A stretch of DNA of 64,000 nucleotides from Leptolyngbya subtilissima AS-A7 (GCF_039962255.1 NZ_JAMPKY010000006.1:186001-250000); one strand, 5' to 3'; counted from the stretch's first letter, positions 45,849-55,016 are shown. The notes: generated by a model not told the origin, from the letters alone. Made by a program: numbers and translations.

Positions 45849-48065
45849 TTAATGCCCGGCGTAGAGCGCGCCCGAAAACAGCACTTCGGTATTCAGGCTG
45901 GCAGCGTGGGGCAACCCAATTGGCGCATGGGCGAGGTATTCGGGCTGGGGCTGAACCGATATGACGGGGGCCACGGGCTGCGTTGCCTGGGGCTCTCCAG
46001 CGGGGGCAGCCGCCGGACCGGGCACTAGTTCGAGGGGCTGAGGAGCCGGGGCTGACGGCGCTATCAGCGGCTGGGGAGGAATCGCCGCCGGTAGGGGAGC
46101 CGGGGCAAGATCCACCGGGGCGGGTACTACCGCAGGAGCACTGGGAGGTTGAGGCGATCGCGGCACTGGGGCTTCTGCCTCAGCTGGAGCCGCTGGGCCA
46201 GGGACGGTGTCAATGCGATCGGGTAGGGGAGACTGCGGCCAGCCCAGGTTCGAGTTGATTGGCGCAGGGGCCATCGGTAGGTCCTCTGGCAGGGGCGAGG
46301 TTGTCGCATTCTCAAGGGATGCTTCAGCAGGAGTCTCCACTGTGGCAGCCTCTTCGGGATCTTGCACCTCGGTCCGACGAGCGGCAGCCCGTTCGATGGC
46401 GCGCAGGCGAGCCCGCTCGGCAGCCGCAATCTCTCCCTGCCAGCCGGCGATCGCGTCGGTGGCTTCATCGTAGAGGGCGCGGCCGGGCTTGACGCCACTG
46501 GCCTCAACAATGGCTTGAGACAGCTGACCGCGCTGGGCTAGCGATCGCGCCCGGTTGAGCAAAGGCCGATCCTCCATCACCTGGAGTTCACTGGTCCAGA
46601 TATAAACCCAGCTTTGGGCCTCGCCGCGCAGGGCTCGGTGGAGGGCGATGCCGCTGGCGGTCTGAATTGCCTCCCGTAGGCCGTCAAAGGTTTTGGCTCT
46701 AGCCAGCTCGTGGGCTTTGACTAGCTGGGGGCGATCTTCCAATCGCTCAATCTCCTGCCGCCAGTGGGCCACCATGGTTTGGGCTTGCACCCGCCGGGGG
46801 TGCCCCTGGGGCACTTGGGCAGCCTGGCTAGCAGCTGCATTGAGGGTCTCTTTGGTGCGCACTTGCCCAATGGCCTGGGCGGTTTGCAGGCGGGCCAGCT
46901 CGCCCATGTGGTTGCGCCAGCTCATCACGCTCGACTGGGCTTGGGGATAGTAGGGGCTGTCGGCGGGCAGGCGATTGGCCAGCAGCATGGCCTGGTAGAG
47001 CGTCACCAGCTGGTCGGGGGAAGTGCGCCAAGTAGTCAGGCTTTTCTGAGCCATCTGGCGGGCCTGGCTAATCCAGATTAGCTCTTGGGCAACTTGGGCG
47101 CGGCTGGGGTTGAGGGCAGCGCTGCGACCCAGGGCGATTGCCGCATCGAGCTCTGAGGCATACCACTTGTCTTGCCCCAGCTTGAGCAGCAGGTCGCTCC
47201 AGCGATCGAGGTAGGGCTGCACCTGCTGGCGAGCGTAGGTGCTTTCGTCGATCTGGCTGGCGGTGCGCAGGGCAGCTTCGAGGCGATCGCTGCCACCAGG
47301 GACAGCCGTGGCCACCGCCTCACCCAACAGCTCTTGAGCACGACGCTCTAGACGAATCTGGCGCGACAGGGCCTGCACCTGCTCGACCCGCCAGTGAGAA
47401 TTATTCAGCTCGGCCAGGGCCAACACCTGCTGCGAGGCCGTGGCCCAATCTTTTTGCTTCAGCGCCGTTTGGGCCGTGGCCATGATCGCTTCGCCCTGAT
47501 CCCACTCGCCCTGCCAGGTCTGCATGGTCTCTTGGGCGGTGGCAAATACCGGACTTTCCGTCGGAATGTGGCTCACCAGCGCCTGGGCCTGCTCCATGCT
47601 ACCGTTGCTGCGTAGCTCTTGCTCAGCGGCCTTGAGTACGACCCAAGACCACTGCTCAATCAGAGGCTGCACTTCGTAGTAGAGCGGGTGTCCAGCCGTC
47701 CAGCTGCCCGCTAGGTCAAGGGCAGTCAGCACATCGGGCAGTGCGCCCGACTCAGCCGCCACCTGGGCACAAAATAGCTGAGCGCGATCGGTCGTTACCG
47801 AGGCTGGGTTTTCACAGTTGGCGGTGGGGGGCAGATTAATCAGCCAGAAAAATGCCCCAAGCGCCGCGCCACTGGCGGCAAAACAGCTCAATAGAGTAAT
47901 CAGCAGCAGCCGCCAAGACTGATTGCCGCTCTGGGGCACTGGCACCATCACCTCAGACAGCCCCAGGGCCGAGTCGGCCTCATCGATCACTAGACTGAAA
48001 TCCTTAGCAACCCCTTCTGTCAGAGGTTCTCCCCGCTGGGGGCCAGACTGCTGTTGACTCAGCAT
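45849..48065 (-). CDS. Large helical-repeat membrane protein with Pro/Ala-rich C-terminus
   Basis: A 738-residue protein of unknown function. One membrane helix (about 52-76: LLLITLLSCFAASGAALGAFFWL) separates a short cytoplasmic tail from a large extracytoplasmic part. Residues about 95-570 are Ala/Leu/Gln-rich helices in units of about 70-80 residues, often carrying a Trp in a W...E/Q context, like TPR-type solenoids. The last 170 residues are rich in Pro, Ala and Val (APAPLPAAIPPQPL), probably spanning the periplasm or wall. The ATG at 48065 is taken over one 17 codons upstream. It may be a scaffold; nothing identifies a partner. Confidence 0.72.
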   Translation of the reverse strand: MLSQQQSGPQRGEPLTEGVAKDFSLVIDEADSALGLSEVMVPVPQSGNQSWRLLLITLLSCFAASGAALGAFFWLINLPPTANCENPASVTTDRAQLFCAQVAAESGALPDVLTALDLAGSWTAGHPLYYEVQPLIEQWSWVVLKAAEQELRSNGSMEQAQALVSHIPTESPVFATAQETMQTWQGEWDQGEAIMATAQTALKQKDWATASQQVLALAELNNSHWRVEQVQALSRQIRLERRAQELLGEAVATAVPGGSDRLEAALRTASQIDESTYARQQVQPYLDRWSDLLLKLGQDKWYASELDAAIALGRSAALNPSRAQVAQELIWISQARQMAQKSLTTWRTSPDQLVTLYQAMLLANRLPADSPYYPQAQSSVMSWRNHMGELARLQTAQAIGQVRTKETLNAAASQAAQVPQGHPRRVQAQTMVAHWRQEIERLEDRPQLVKAHELARAKTFDGLREAIQTASGIALHRALRGEAQSWVYIWTSELQVMEDRPLLNRARSLAQRGQLSQAIVEASGVKPGRALYDEATDAIAGWQGEIAAAERARLRAIERAAARRTEVQDPEEAATVETPAEASLENATTSPLPEDLPMAPAPINSNLGWPQSPLPDRIDTVPGPAAPAEAEAPVPRSPQPPSAPAVVPAPVDLAPAPLPAAIPPQPLIAPSAPAPQPLELVPGPAAAPAGEPQATQPVAPVISVQPQPEYLAHAPIGLPHAASLNTEVLFSGALYAGH

Positions 48066-48268
48066 ATACCCGTAAGCTCCCGCGCAACCACCTTTCCCCA
48101 CTCTACCCAGAATCAAAGGAAGACGGGAAGCATCAGTTACGATTTCTTAGCGCTGGCGGGAAATTTGCCTCGGTTTTGTCTTCAAACCTTGAAATGCAGT
48201 GCTGGCCAAGTCATTGTAGGACATGGACAGCTAGACGAAGCCAAAACCGAAACGCTATCTGGCTCGCC

Positions 48269-48484
48269 CTAGTCCGCCAGCGTCCACCAGCCTAAGCTGG
48301 GGCCAATAAACCGCAGCGTAATCCAAAAAGCGATGATCAGCACAATGGCACCCCAGGTACCTCGGGCAGTCCACTTCATAAACTGCTGCGACTGATCTTT
48401 GGTAATTGGCAGCCAGGGTAAAATTGGCTCTGACTGACCGTACTTTTCGCCTAGCTGCTCTTTGCGTCGTTTTGATTCGCCCAT
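48269..48484 (-). CDS. DUF2839 family small membrane protein
   Basis: A 71-residue cyanobacterial protein with the diagnostic start MGESKRRKEQLGEKYGQ and a single membrane helix (GTWGAIVLIIAFWITLRF) near the C-terminus. DUF2839 proteins are limited to cyanobacteria and plastids and have no known function. It is full length. Confidence 0.9.
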   Translation of the reverse strand: MGESKRRKEQLGEKYGQSEPILPWLPITKDQSQQFMKWTARGTWGAIVLIIAFWITLRFIGPSLGWWTLAD

Positions 48485-48583
48485 GGGTCTACGCCGCTAC
48501 ATGCTCTACTCATCATCAGATTAAATGATTTGATGTCATTCGGGCCCTCAATTTACGCCGGGCCTTAACTGATCGCGAGATTG

Positions 48584-49126
48584 TCAGACCGGCTCTCGGA
48601 CTTTGGCGAAGATAAATGTGTCTCGTGGTGTGGGCGAAAGGTTAGGGCGAATCATAAACCGAGGCAATATGCCCTCACGCCGTAAACCCGCCTTTTCCAA
48701 AACTCGCGCTGAAGCAAGATTTTCTGTGTCGCACGTCGCCCAGATGCGATCGATCTCAGGCAGACTCATCAACCATGACACAACTGCCCTGGCTGCTTCC
48801 GTCGCCAACCCTTGCCCCCAATAGCGGCGGTTGAGAACATAACCAAAATCTGCCCCAGGGCTCTCTATCCGGCACGCAATCGTCCCAATCGCTGTGTTCT
48901 CAGTCTTGGTAGCGATCGCCCAACAGAACTCACTGCCAGACTCCCATTGAGCAGCAAAGCTTTCGAGCGCGTCGACCGTATCCTGAATGCCCGTGTGCCT
49001 TGGCCAATCCATGTAGCGAGCCACTTCAGGATCCCGACCATACTCGTAGACAGCCGCCGCGTCGGCCAGGGTTGGACGCCGTAAAATCAGTCGGTCTGTA
49101 ATCAGTTGGGTAGGGACTTGGTACAT
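48584..49126 (-). CDS. GNAT family N-acetyltransferase (RimJ/RimL-like)
   Basis: A 180-residue acetyltransferase. LITDRLILRRPTLADAAAVY is the usual N-terminus of the RimJ/RimL branch; FGYVLNRRYWGQGLATEAARAVV holds the acetyl-CoA-binding loop (R/Q-x-x-G-x-G/A in WGQGLATEA); and NLASARVLEKAGLRREG is the C-terminal signature. These enzymes acetylate N-termini of ribosomal proteins or small amines; the target is unknown. Confidence 0.88.
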   Translation of the reverse strand: MYQVPTQLITDRLILRRPTLADAAAVYEYGRDPEVARYMDWPRHTGIQDTVDALESFAAQWESGSEFCWAIATKTENTAIGTIACRIESPGADFGYVLNRRYWGQGLATEAARAVVSWLMSLPEIDRIWATCDTENLASARVLEKAGLRREGILPRFMIRPNLSPTPRDTFIFAKVREPV

Positions 49127-49241
49127 GCCACAACGCCTCAGGAGTACGGTTCGAGGCTGTGACCAAAGTGTTTTGGTTGCGTCACCGCTCGCCCTCCATG
49201 CATACAGCCGTTCCCACTCCCCAGGTTTTACAGTTCTCGCC

Positions 49242-50774
49242 CTAAGGCCCCCACTGGGTAGGCAGCGATCGCGTGCAGGCCGCTGGACTCAGCGCCTCTA
49301 AGATTTGCGCTCCATAGCTGCGGTAGTGAACGCGGGTGTCGAGCAGAGCCACCGTGCCACCGTGCAGCCGCGAGGGGGCCACGGCCCGCTGCAACTCCGT
49401 CACTGCTGTGGGAAAGAGGTATAGCCGAAACCAATCCTGCCGCCGCCGCTTGTGATAGGCTACGCGCCCCGCCACCATCGGGTTTTCTAAAGAAGGCAGG
49501 GGCAGGGTCGCAATAATCAGCAGCGCCGGAGGCGGCAGCAGCGCCTGGTGCTGCCGCCAAAATGCCCAGCCGCTGACGAGAATGCCGTTGGTGTCGATGG
49601 CGGCATTCTCCACCTGCACCCGCGAACCAAATTCTCCAGCCAGCATTGCCCCTAGCTGCCCCTTCAGGGGCAAATCATCCAGCAAAATTACTGTAGGGCC
49701 AGAGACTTGGGGGCGAGCAACGTTCAGCAGATGGCGAATTTCTTGGTGCAGCACCCCCTGAAACTGGGGAGTGTTAGGCAGGGGCAAATGGGTGGGCAGG
49801 TAGAGCTGAATCGCGTCGTTTTGCCGATTGGGGGTGAACTGGAGGCAGGTGAGATCGCCAAGCCCCAGGCGCTGGCGAAAGTTGTCGGCTGCTTCATCTG
49901 GGTCAAGGGCGGCACCGATTAGCACCACCGGCTGGCGAGGCCACACGGAAGTCATAGCAGTGGCGAGTTCTACCGGGGCGCAGTGCAGCGTCATGTGGCC
50001 GCGATCGCGATCGACCGAAAACCAGAGCAAATGGTCGGGCGGATTAAACCGCTGCCAGAACTTCACCCACTGAGGCGGCATTGGCCCCTCGGCCTGGGGC
50101 GCACTGACACGGCTGGCGGTCAGCACCTGGTGCAGGCGCTGGAGTTGCTGGCTATCGCCTTCTTCGAGCAGGTAACGGTGGTAGGGGTTGGCCGGGCGCT
50201 GAAAAGCTGCGTGGGTCAGGGCCACGTGGGTGTTTTGAATGAGGCTCTGGTGGTCGGGGTAGGCCAGCGCCAGATGAGTCCAGTCGAGGGTGCCGAGGTC
50301 AACGGTGAGCTGCTGATGCAGCCAGAGTTCGAGGTTGTCGGCATCGTCAATCAGCGTAGGAATGCCGTCAGGGAACTGGTGGCCCCCCTCCAGGCGATCG
50401 CCCAGCCAAGCCTCGGGCGTAGTGATCAGCAGCCCATCGAAACCGTCGCCAGGCCAGCGATCGCCCATCTGCACCGGCTTCCGCAGCCGCAGCTTTTCTT
50501 GCAGCCGAGGAATATCAACCATCAGCACCCGTTGGGCCGTGGAGTCAGGCGCCACTACCACCGCTGGGCCAGGCCACATCATCAGCGCAATTAGGTAGCT
50601 GAGGCGATACTCGCCTTGGTAGGCAGACAGACCACCCACCTGCATCAACGCACTGCGCCCCAGCCGCAGGGCCCGCGCCACTAACCGCGCCAGCGTCAGA
50701 TGGTGGGGCCAGCTCGGCTCTCCCCATTCCCGCAGCAGCGCGCGCAGTTGTTGGTGTACTTGGGCCTCAATCAC
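49242..50774 (-). CDS. Degenerate DinG/XPD-like helicase family protein
   Basis: A 510-residue protein aligned in order with DinG-type superfamily 2 helicases but lacking the key residues. Where the Walker A should be, the chain reads VGGLSAYQGEYRLSYL with no GKT/S. The DEAH box is LIDDADNLE. The C-terminal motif VI appears as LQRAVAPSR, missing the GR of QxxGRxIR, before GGTVALLDTRVHYRSYG. There is no Fe-S cysteine cluster. ATP hydrolysis is therefore unlikely. The overall length is shorter than active DinG (about 640-700). The frame is intact with normal codon use, so selection has probably kept it for another role, such as DNA or protein binding. Confidence 0.75.
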   Translation of the reverse strand: MIEAQVHQQLRALLREWGEPSWPHHLTLARLVARALRLGRSALMQVGGLSAYQGEYRLSYLIALMMWPGPAVVVAPDSTAQRVLMVDIPRLQEKLRLRKPVQMGDRWPGDGFDGLLITTPEAWLGDRLEGGHQFPDGIPTLIDDADNLELWLHQQLTVDLGTLDWTHLALAYPDHQSLIQNTHVALTHAAFQRPANPYHRYLLEEGDSQQLQRLHQVLTASRVSAPQAEGPMPPQWVKFWQRFNPPDHLLWFSVDRDRGHMTLHCAPVELATAMTSVWPRQPVVLIGAALDPDEAADNFRQRLGLGDLTCLQFTPNRQNDAIQLYLPTHLPLPNTPQFQGVLHQEIRHLLNVARPQVSGPTVILLDDLPLKGQLGAMLAGEFGSRVQVENAAIDTNGILVSGWAFWRQHQALLPPPALLIIATLPLPSLENPMVAGRVAYHKRRRQDWFRLYLFPTAVTELQRAVAPSRLHGGTVALLDTRVHYRSYGAQILEALSPAACTRSLPTQWGP

Positions 50775-50952
50775 GGGGGGAAACGCCGCAGCGCCACGAA
50801 AGAATTGATTGGAACGGTTGACGACTGAAGTAGGTGGCGGGTTGCCCGCTCAGCTACAGGCGTTCATTGTCGCATAGATGACTGGTTGGGATCTCTAGGT
50901 ATCCCCCCACCGATATGCTGATAGGGTTTGCTGTGGATACGGGATTACAGCT

Positions 50953-51795
50953 ATGGAACGCATTGCCATCATTGGTTTGGGCCTAATCGGCGGATCGCTA
51001 GGGCTTGATTTGACCCGGTACGGTCATCCCGTCGTGGGCATTGCCCGTCGCGCCACCACTGCCGAGGAGGCTCTGGCGATGGGAGCCGTGACCGAGGCTG
51101 GCAACGAGCTGGCGCTGGTGTCGGGGGCCGATGTGGTATTTATCTGCACCCCGATTGATGCTGTTGTCGCCACGGCAGCGGCGATCGCTCCCTATTTGTC
51201 TGAGGGAGCGGTGGTTACCGATGTGGCGTCGGTGAAAGGAGAGCTTGTGCCCAGCCTAGAGTCTCTGTGGCCGGACTTTGTGGGTGGCCACCCAATGGCG
51301 GGCAAGGCCGAGGCTGGGCTGGCGGTCGCGGAGGCAGGGTTGTTTCAGGGCCGCCCCTACGTGCTTACCCCCACCGAGGCAACAAACCCAGAGGCTTTGG
51401 AGCGGGTACGGGCGATCGCCACTTCCCTAGGGGCGAATCTTTGCCAATGCCACCCCGACCAGCACGATCGCGCCGTCGCTTGGATCTCGCACCTGCCGGT
51501 GATGGTCAGCAGCAGTCTGATTCTCGCCTGCCAAGGAGAATCAGACCCGGACATCCTCGCACTTGCTCAAGCCTTATCCAGCTCGGGCTTTCAAGACACC
51601 AGCCGGGTGGGCGGCGGCGTACCTGATCTGGGTACATTGATGGCCCGCCACAACCGCACGGCATTGCTGGAGGCGCTGACCGGGTATCAGCAGCAGCTAG
51701 AGCAGCTGAAAGCCTTAATTGAAACAGAGAACTGGGACGCTCTGCACAGCCAGTTAACCAAGTCGCAAGCCGCCCGATCTGCCTATCTAGGCTAA
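50953..51795 (+). CDS. tyrA: Arogenate/prephenate dehydrogenase (TyrA)
   Basis: A 280-residue dehydrogenase of tyrosine synthesis. The nucleotide-binding motif GLGLIGGSLGLDL is at about residue 8; FICTPIDAV, VTDVASVKGELV and the catalytic His of GGHPMAGKAEAGL follow, with HPDQHDRAVAWISHLPVM in the C-terminal domain. Size and sequence resemble the cyanobacterial arogenate-specific, NADP-dependent TyrA. No ACT domain is fused. It stands alone between the DinG-like gene (divergent) and the DUF4258 gene. Confidence 0.93.
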   Translation: MERIAIIGLGLIGGSLGLDLTRYGHPVVGIARRATTAEEALAMGAVTEAGNELALVSGADVVFICTPIDAVVATAAAIAPYLSEGAVVTDVASVKGELVPSLESLWPDFVGGHPMAGKAEAGLAVAEAGLFQGRPYVLTPTEATNPEALERVRAIATSLGANLCQCHPDQHDRAVAWISHLPVMVSSSLILACQGESDPDILALAQALSSSGFQDTSRVGGGVPDLGTLMARHNRTALLEALTGYQQQLEQLKALIETENWDALHSQLTKSQAARSAYLG

Positions 51796-51923
51796 GTAGA
51801 AAACGGGTTGCCGATCGCGAGCCATTTGTATCCGCCTGCAAGGTCTGCGAAGAGTGTGTTTGGAGCCTGGAAGCTAGCGGAATAGCGGATGGGTAGATAG
51901 GTGATGGACGGTGGGGTGGCAAA

Positions 51924-52223
51924 ATGGATATTGAGAGCATTCAAAAAAAGATTCGCGCTGAGGAATATGTCTACACCTCCCATGCAGACATTGAGCGCAA
52001 AGCCGATGATTTGACCTTGATGCAGGTAGAAGAAGCTTTATTAAATGGAGAGTTTCTAGAGCAATATCCAGATACAGGTCGTGGCGAAAGTTGCTTAATT
52101 CTTGGACATTCTAGTAATCTGCCCATTCATATTGTCTGCGGCTGGCGAGGGGAGAGAGTTGCCATTATCACCGTCTATATACCAGGGCCGCCCAAATTTA
52201 TTGATCCAAAAACAAGGGCTTAA
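51924..52223 (+). CDS. DUF4258 family protein (RelE-like toxin candidate)
   Basis: A 99-residue protein with the DUF4258 pattern: YVYTSHADIERKADDLTLMQVEEAL, then ILGHSSNLPIHIVCGW and VAIITVYIPGPPKF near the C-terminus. The family is structurally related to RelE/ParE-type toxins. The next gene starts 3 bases after the stop and encodes a YgiT-type zinc-finger protein, the common antitoxin partner. The upstream 35 bases are a GATGGGTAGATAGGTG-like degenerate form of the dispersed repeat. Confidence 0.85.
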   Translation: MDIESIQKKIRAEEYVYTSHADIERKADDLTLMQVEEALLNGEFLEQYPDTGRGESCLILGHSSNLPIHIVCGWRGERVAIITVYIPGPPKFIDPKTRA

Positions 52224-52226
52224 CCG

Positions 52227-52472
52227 ATGCGAGATATTAAATGCAACACCTGTAGTAGCGCTGACTACGAAGAACGCCGAATTACTTATCTGTATAGCCA
52301 TCAAGGACAATATCTGATTGTCCCCAATACCCCCGTGGAGATTTGCAATGACTGCGGCACAGTCTATTACAGCGCTGAAGTTCTAAAGAATATTGAGCGT
52401 CAGTTTTTTGCTATTCGCAACAATACCGAAACACCTGACCAATATCTCCAAGTGCCTGTGAAATCCCTGTAA
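52227..52472 (+). CDS. YgiT-type zinc-finger protein (antitoxin candidate)
   Basis: An 81-residue protein with two CxxC pairs: CNTC at residues 6-9 and CNDC about 40 residues later (VEICNDCGTVYYSAEV), giving the zinc site of YgiT/MqsA N-terminal domains. The helix-turn-helix part of MqsA is absent. It follows the DUF4258 gene in the same operon and ends with VPVKSL. Confidence 0.88.
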   Translation: MRDIKCNTCSSADYEERRITYLYSHQGQYLIVPNTPVEICNDCGTVYYSAEVLKNIERQFFAIRNNTETPDQYLQVPVKSL

Positions 52473-52521
52473 AACCTGCGAGTCATCTGCTGGTGATTCT
52501 TTCGCAATTCAAAGATGCCGC

Positions 52522-54360
52522 CTACTTCGGCGGGTACACCGGCTCTTTGTCGATCACCACCGGCTTCTGGTACAGCAGGGCTGTAAAGGTCACCGTGGAA
52601 CCCAGCCCTTCGCCCATGCTGATGAACTGCACCACGCCGCCCATGGCTTCCACCAGACGTTGGGAAATCGCCAGACCCAGGCCGGTGCCGCCGTACTGGC
52701 GGGTGCGATCGCCATCCACCTGGCTAAAGCTCTGAAACAGCCGATCCTGCTTTTCTAGCGACACGCCAATGCCCGTATCGGCCACGCTAATTTTGACTAG
52801 TCCGGGCCAGGTTTTGCCCTGGTATTCCACCTTTTGGGGCTTCACCTCGGCGCTGATAGTGACACCGCCCTCGTGGGTGAACTTGATGGCATTGCTCACT
52901 AGATTTATTAGCACCTGGAGCAAACGCTGATAGTTGCCGTTGACGGTAATATCGTCGCGGGTAGCGGGCAGCAAAATGTCGAAAGTTAGGTGCTTTTCGT
53001 CGGCCTGGTGGCGCATGAAGTTTTCCACGTCGGCCAACAGCTCCTTGAGGCTAATTGGCCCCATGTCGATCTGCATTTTGCCCGCTTCGATCTTGGCAAT
53101 GTCGAGCACATCGTTGATCAGCTGTAGCAGGTGGATGGCTGACTTGTGGGCCTCCTCAATGAATTCTTCTTGCTCGGCGGGGTCGTCGGCCATGCCGTCA
53201 AGCACCAGCTTGAGAAAGCCAATCATGCCGTTGAGCGGGGTGCGCAGCTCATGGGAGGTGTTGGCCAAAAACTCGCTTTTCAGGCGCGAGGCTTCTTCGG
53301 CCTGCTGGCGGGCTTCCTCAGCTTGGCGGCGGGCCTCCTGAAACTCAAGCTGCTTCTCCATCAGGCTAGCGTTGGCCTGCTGGAGTTTGATCGCCAGGGC
53401 ATGGCTTTCGCCAAACAGGGTAGCGTGGGCGATCGCCGTACCCACCTGATCGGCCAGGTCAGTGAGCAAATTTAGCTCGATGTCTGACCAGGGGCGATCA
53501 GGGCGATCGTGGAGCACGATAAAGCCGTTGATGGTGTTTTGGTAACGGGTGGCCACCGCCACAATGGATGGGTCAGCGGGCTGCCGCTGCGGCACCACCG
53601 CCACTGACGACTGAGCCGCAGCACTGAGGCAAGGCGTTTCGGCCAGCGTCCACACCTGCCCCTGCCAACTGGGCAAATCGCCCAACCGCGTATACTCAGC
53701 GGTCACCGTGGCAGTCTGAGGAGCCACGTTGGGGATGGCGTCGCAGCTGCACACCAGGCAGCGGTTCACCCCAAACAAGTCGCCTAGGCCCTCCACTGTC
53801 TGCTGACGAATTATTTCTAGATCCAGCGTCCAGCGAACGTTGCGAGTAATTTGGGTGAGCCGAGGCGAATAGGTTTGCAGCTGGGCACAGGCCGCAGGCA
53901 AGCTCTCCTGAACCACAGCGGGAACTTCTGCGGTCCGCAGCCAAGGAATATTAGCCAACCCGTGCGGGTCAACCAGGTAGCCTGTGGCGGCAATGCGAAA
54001 TAACTGGCCGTCTAAGCCAATTATGGGTTGGAGCACCCACTGCACATCGATGCTGTGGGATCCCAAGGGGCAGCGCCCCGGCAGCTGCACCGGTTCCTGG
54101 TGGGTGGCTAAGCTTTCGAGCGCCTGACCCAGGGCATGGGGGGCAGCAAAGGAAACGATTTCGGCCAGCGATCGCCCCACCCAGTTAGCCGTTAGCGTCT
54201 CCGGCAGAGCTTTGACCCCCACGGTCTGAATTGACTCCACCACCGCCGTAGGGCTGAGCACCATAATCCAGGCGGAGATAGCATCCGCTGGGCTGGCCGC
54301 GGCCAAGGTCGGGAAAGAAGGTCGCGATCGCATAGGGGTACGAGGCCGGAACGCTCCCAT
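52522..54360 (-). CDS. Sensor histidine kinase (PAS-like, GAF, HisKA, HATPase)
   Basis: A 612-residue soluble hybrid-free kinase. Residues about 25-135 are PAS-like, about 175-315 a GAF domain (VGTAIAHATLF at its end). A Glu/Ala/Gln-rich coiled coil (about 325-362) joins them to the kinase core. The phosphoacceptor is His370 in TSHELRTPLNG. The ATPase part keeps NLVSNAIKF (about 486), DTGIGV (528) and GGTGLGLAIS (557). GAF contains no DXCF or Cys-His bilin motif. No receiver domain or adjacent response regulator is seen, so it is another orphan. The start is the most upstream ATG at 54360. Confidence 0.9.
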   Translation of the reverse strand: MGAFRPRTPMRSRPSFPTLAAASPADAISAWIMVLSPTAVVESIQTVGVKALPETLTANWVGRSLAEIVSFAAPHALGQALESLATHQEPVQLPGRCPLGSHSIDVQWVLQPIIGLDGQLFRIAATGYLVDPHGLANIPWLRTAEVPAVVQESLPAACAQLQTYSPRLTQITRNVRWTLDLEIIRQQTVEGLGDLFGVNRCLVCSCDAIPNVAPQTATVTAEYTRLGDLPSWQGQVWTLAETPCLSAAAQSSVAVVPQRQPADPSIVAVATRYQNTINGFIVLHDRPDRPWSDIELNLLTDLADQVGTAIAHATLFGESHALAIKLQQANASLMEKQLEFQEARRQAEEARQQAEEASRLKSEFLANTSHELRTPLNGMIGFLKLVLDGMADDPAEQEEFIEEAHKSAIHLLQLINDVLDIAKIEAGKMQIDMGPISLKELLADVENFMRHQADEKHLTFDILLPATRDDITVNGNYQRLLQVLINLVSNAIKFTHEGGVTISAEVKPQKVEYQGKTWPGLVKISVADTGIGVSLEKQDRLFQSFSQVDGDRTRQYGGTGLGLAISQRLVEAMGGVVQFISMGEGLGSTVTFTALLYQKPVVIDKEPVYPPK

Positions 54361-54415
54361 GGTAACTAACCGATCGCACCGATGGCTCTAGTTGAGAGGG
54401 AATTAGAAAGGTTTA

Positions 54416-54461
54416 GGGTGTCAGGTATAGAGTTTAAGGGGCAGCCTTAGACCCTACACCC
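54416..54461 (-). terminator. Nested hairpin after the RHH-like gene
   Basis: Outer arms GGGTGT/ACACCC and inner AAGG/CCTT between the RHH-like gene stop and the kinase start. No T-run is present, so function as terminator is uncertain. Confidence 0.3.
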
Positions 54462-54492
54462 CACACCTTGAACCCTGATTCTGCGCTCCTAA

Positions 54493-54726
54493 TCAATCAT
54501 TCCACTCGCCCTTGGGCGGCACCGTCGGGTTGCGGGGCAGGTGGCGCACTAGGTCATCTTCGTAGCGGCGATCGCCCCGCAGCCACTGGCGCAGAGCAAC
54601 ATCGATCACCTTGCTGGGGTCAGGGGAAAGATGGGTAACCTGGTCGAGCAAGTCCTTATCGATTTGTACCGAAAGATCGACTTTTTCCGCCGACCGCTCG
54701 CCGGAAGAAGAGGCAGAGTGTTGCAT
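54493..54726 (-). CDS. Ribbon-helix-helix (CcdA/antitoxin-like) small protein
   Basis: A 77-residue protein from the ATG at 54726. The middle part VDLSVQIDKDLLDQVTHLSPDPSKVIDVALRQWL has the beta-strand/helix/helix layout of a ribbon-helix-helix DNA-binding dimer. The C-terminal tail RHLPRNPTVPPKGEWND is polar and may bind a partner, as in antitoxins. No toxin gene lies next to it. A longer frame to 54774 adds 16 residues of doubtful value. Confidence 0.65.
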   Translation of the reverse strand: MQHSASSSGERSAEKVDLSVQIDKDLLDQVTHLSPDPSKVIDVALRQWLRGDRRYEDDLVRHLPRNPTVPPKGEWND

Positions 54727-54863
54727 AGTGAGTGGCCTAACTGCCGGGTATGGGGTGGATTTAGAATCTATCATCCAGTCTAAGCCCTGGCATAGGTGGG
54801 TTTGACGCCAAGGCCCACAACCCCTGCAAGATTAGGTCTGAAGATCTTGACATAACAAGCCCA

Positions 54864-54947
54864 GTCCCTCCACCTTCCCTATCTCCTCACCCTCCCTTTA
54901 CTCTCCTACCCCCGCACCCATCTACCCATCCACTCCCCTAACCCTCC
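54864..54947 (+). repeat. CCCATCCA-type repeat upstream of lepA
   Basis: A C-rich tract with units CCTCACCCTCCC and CACCCATCTACCCATCCACTCCCC, about 70 bases before the lepA start. Same dispersed family as the copies before gpsA, pntB and purU. Confidence 0.6.
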
Positions 54948-55016
54948 GCCGAGCATTCGCTAAACGAGGGATTACAATATTAAAGTCTGTAAACTACTGC
55001 CGCTGGTAAGCCTTGT

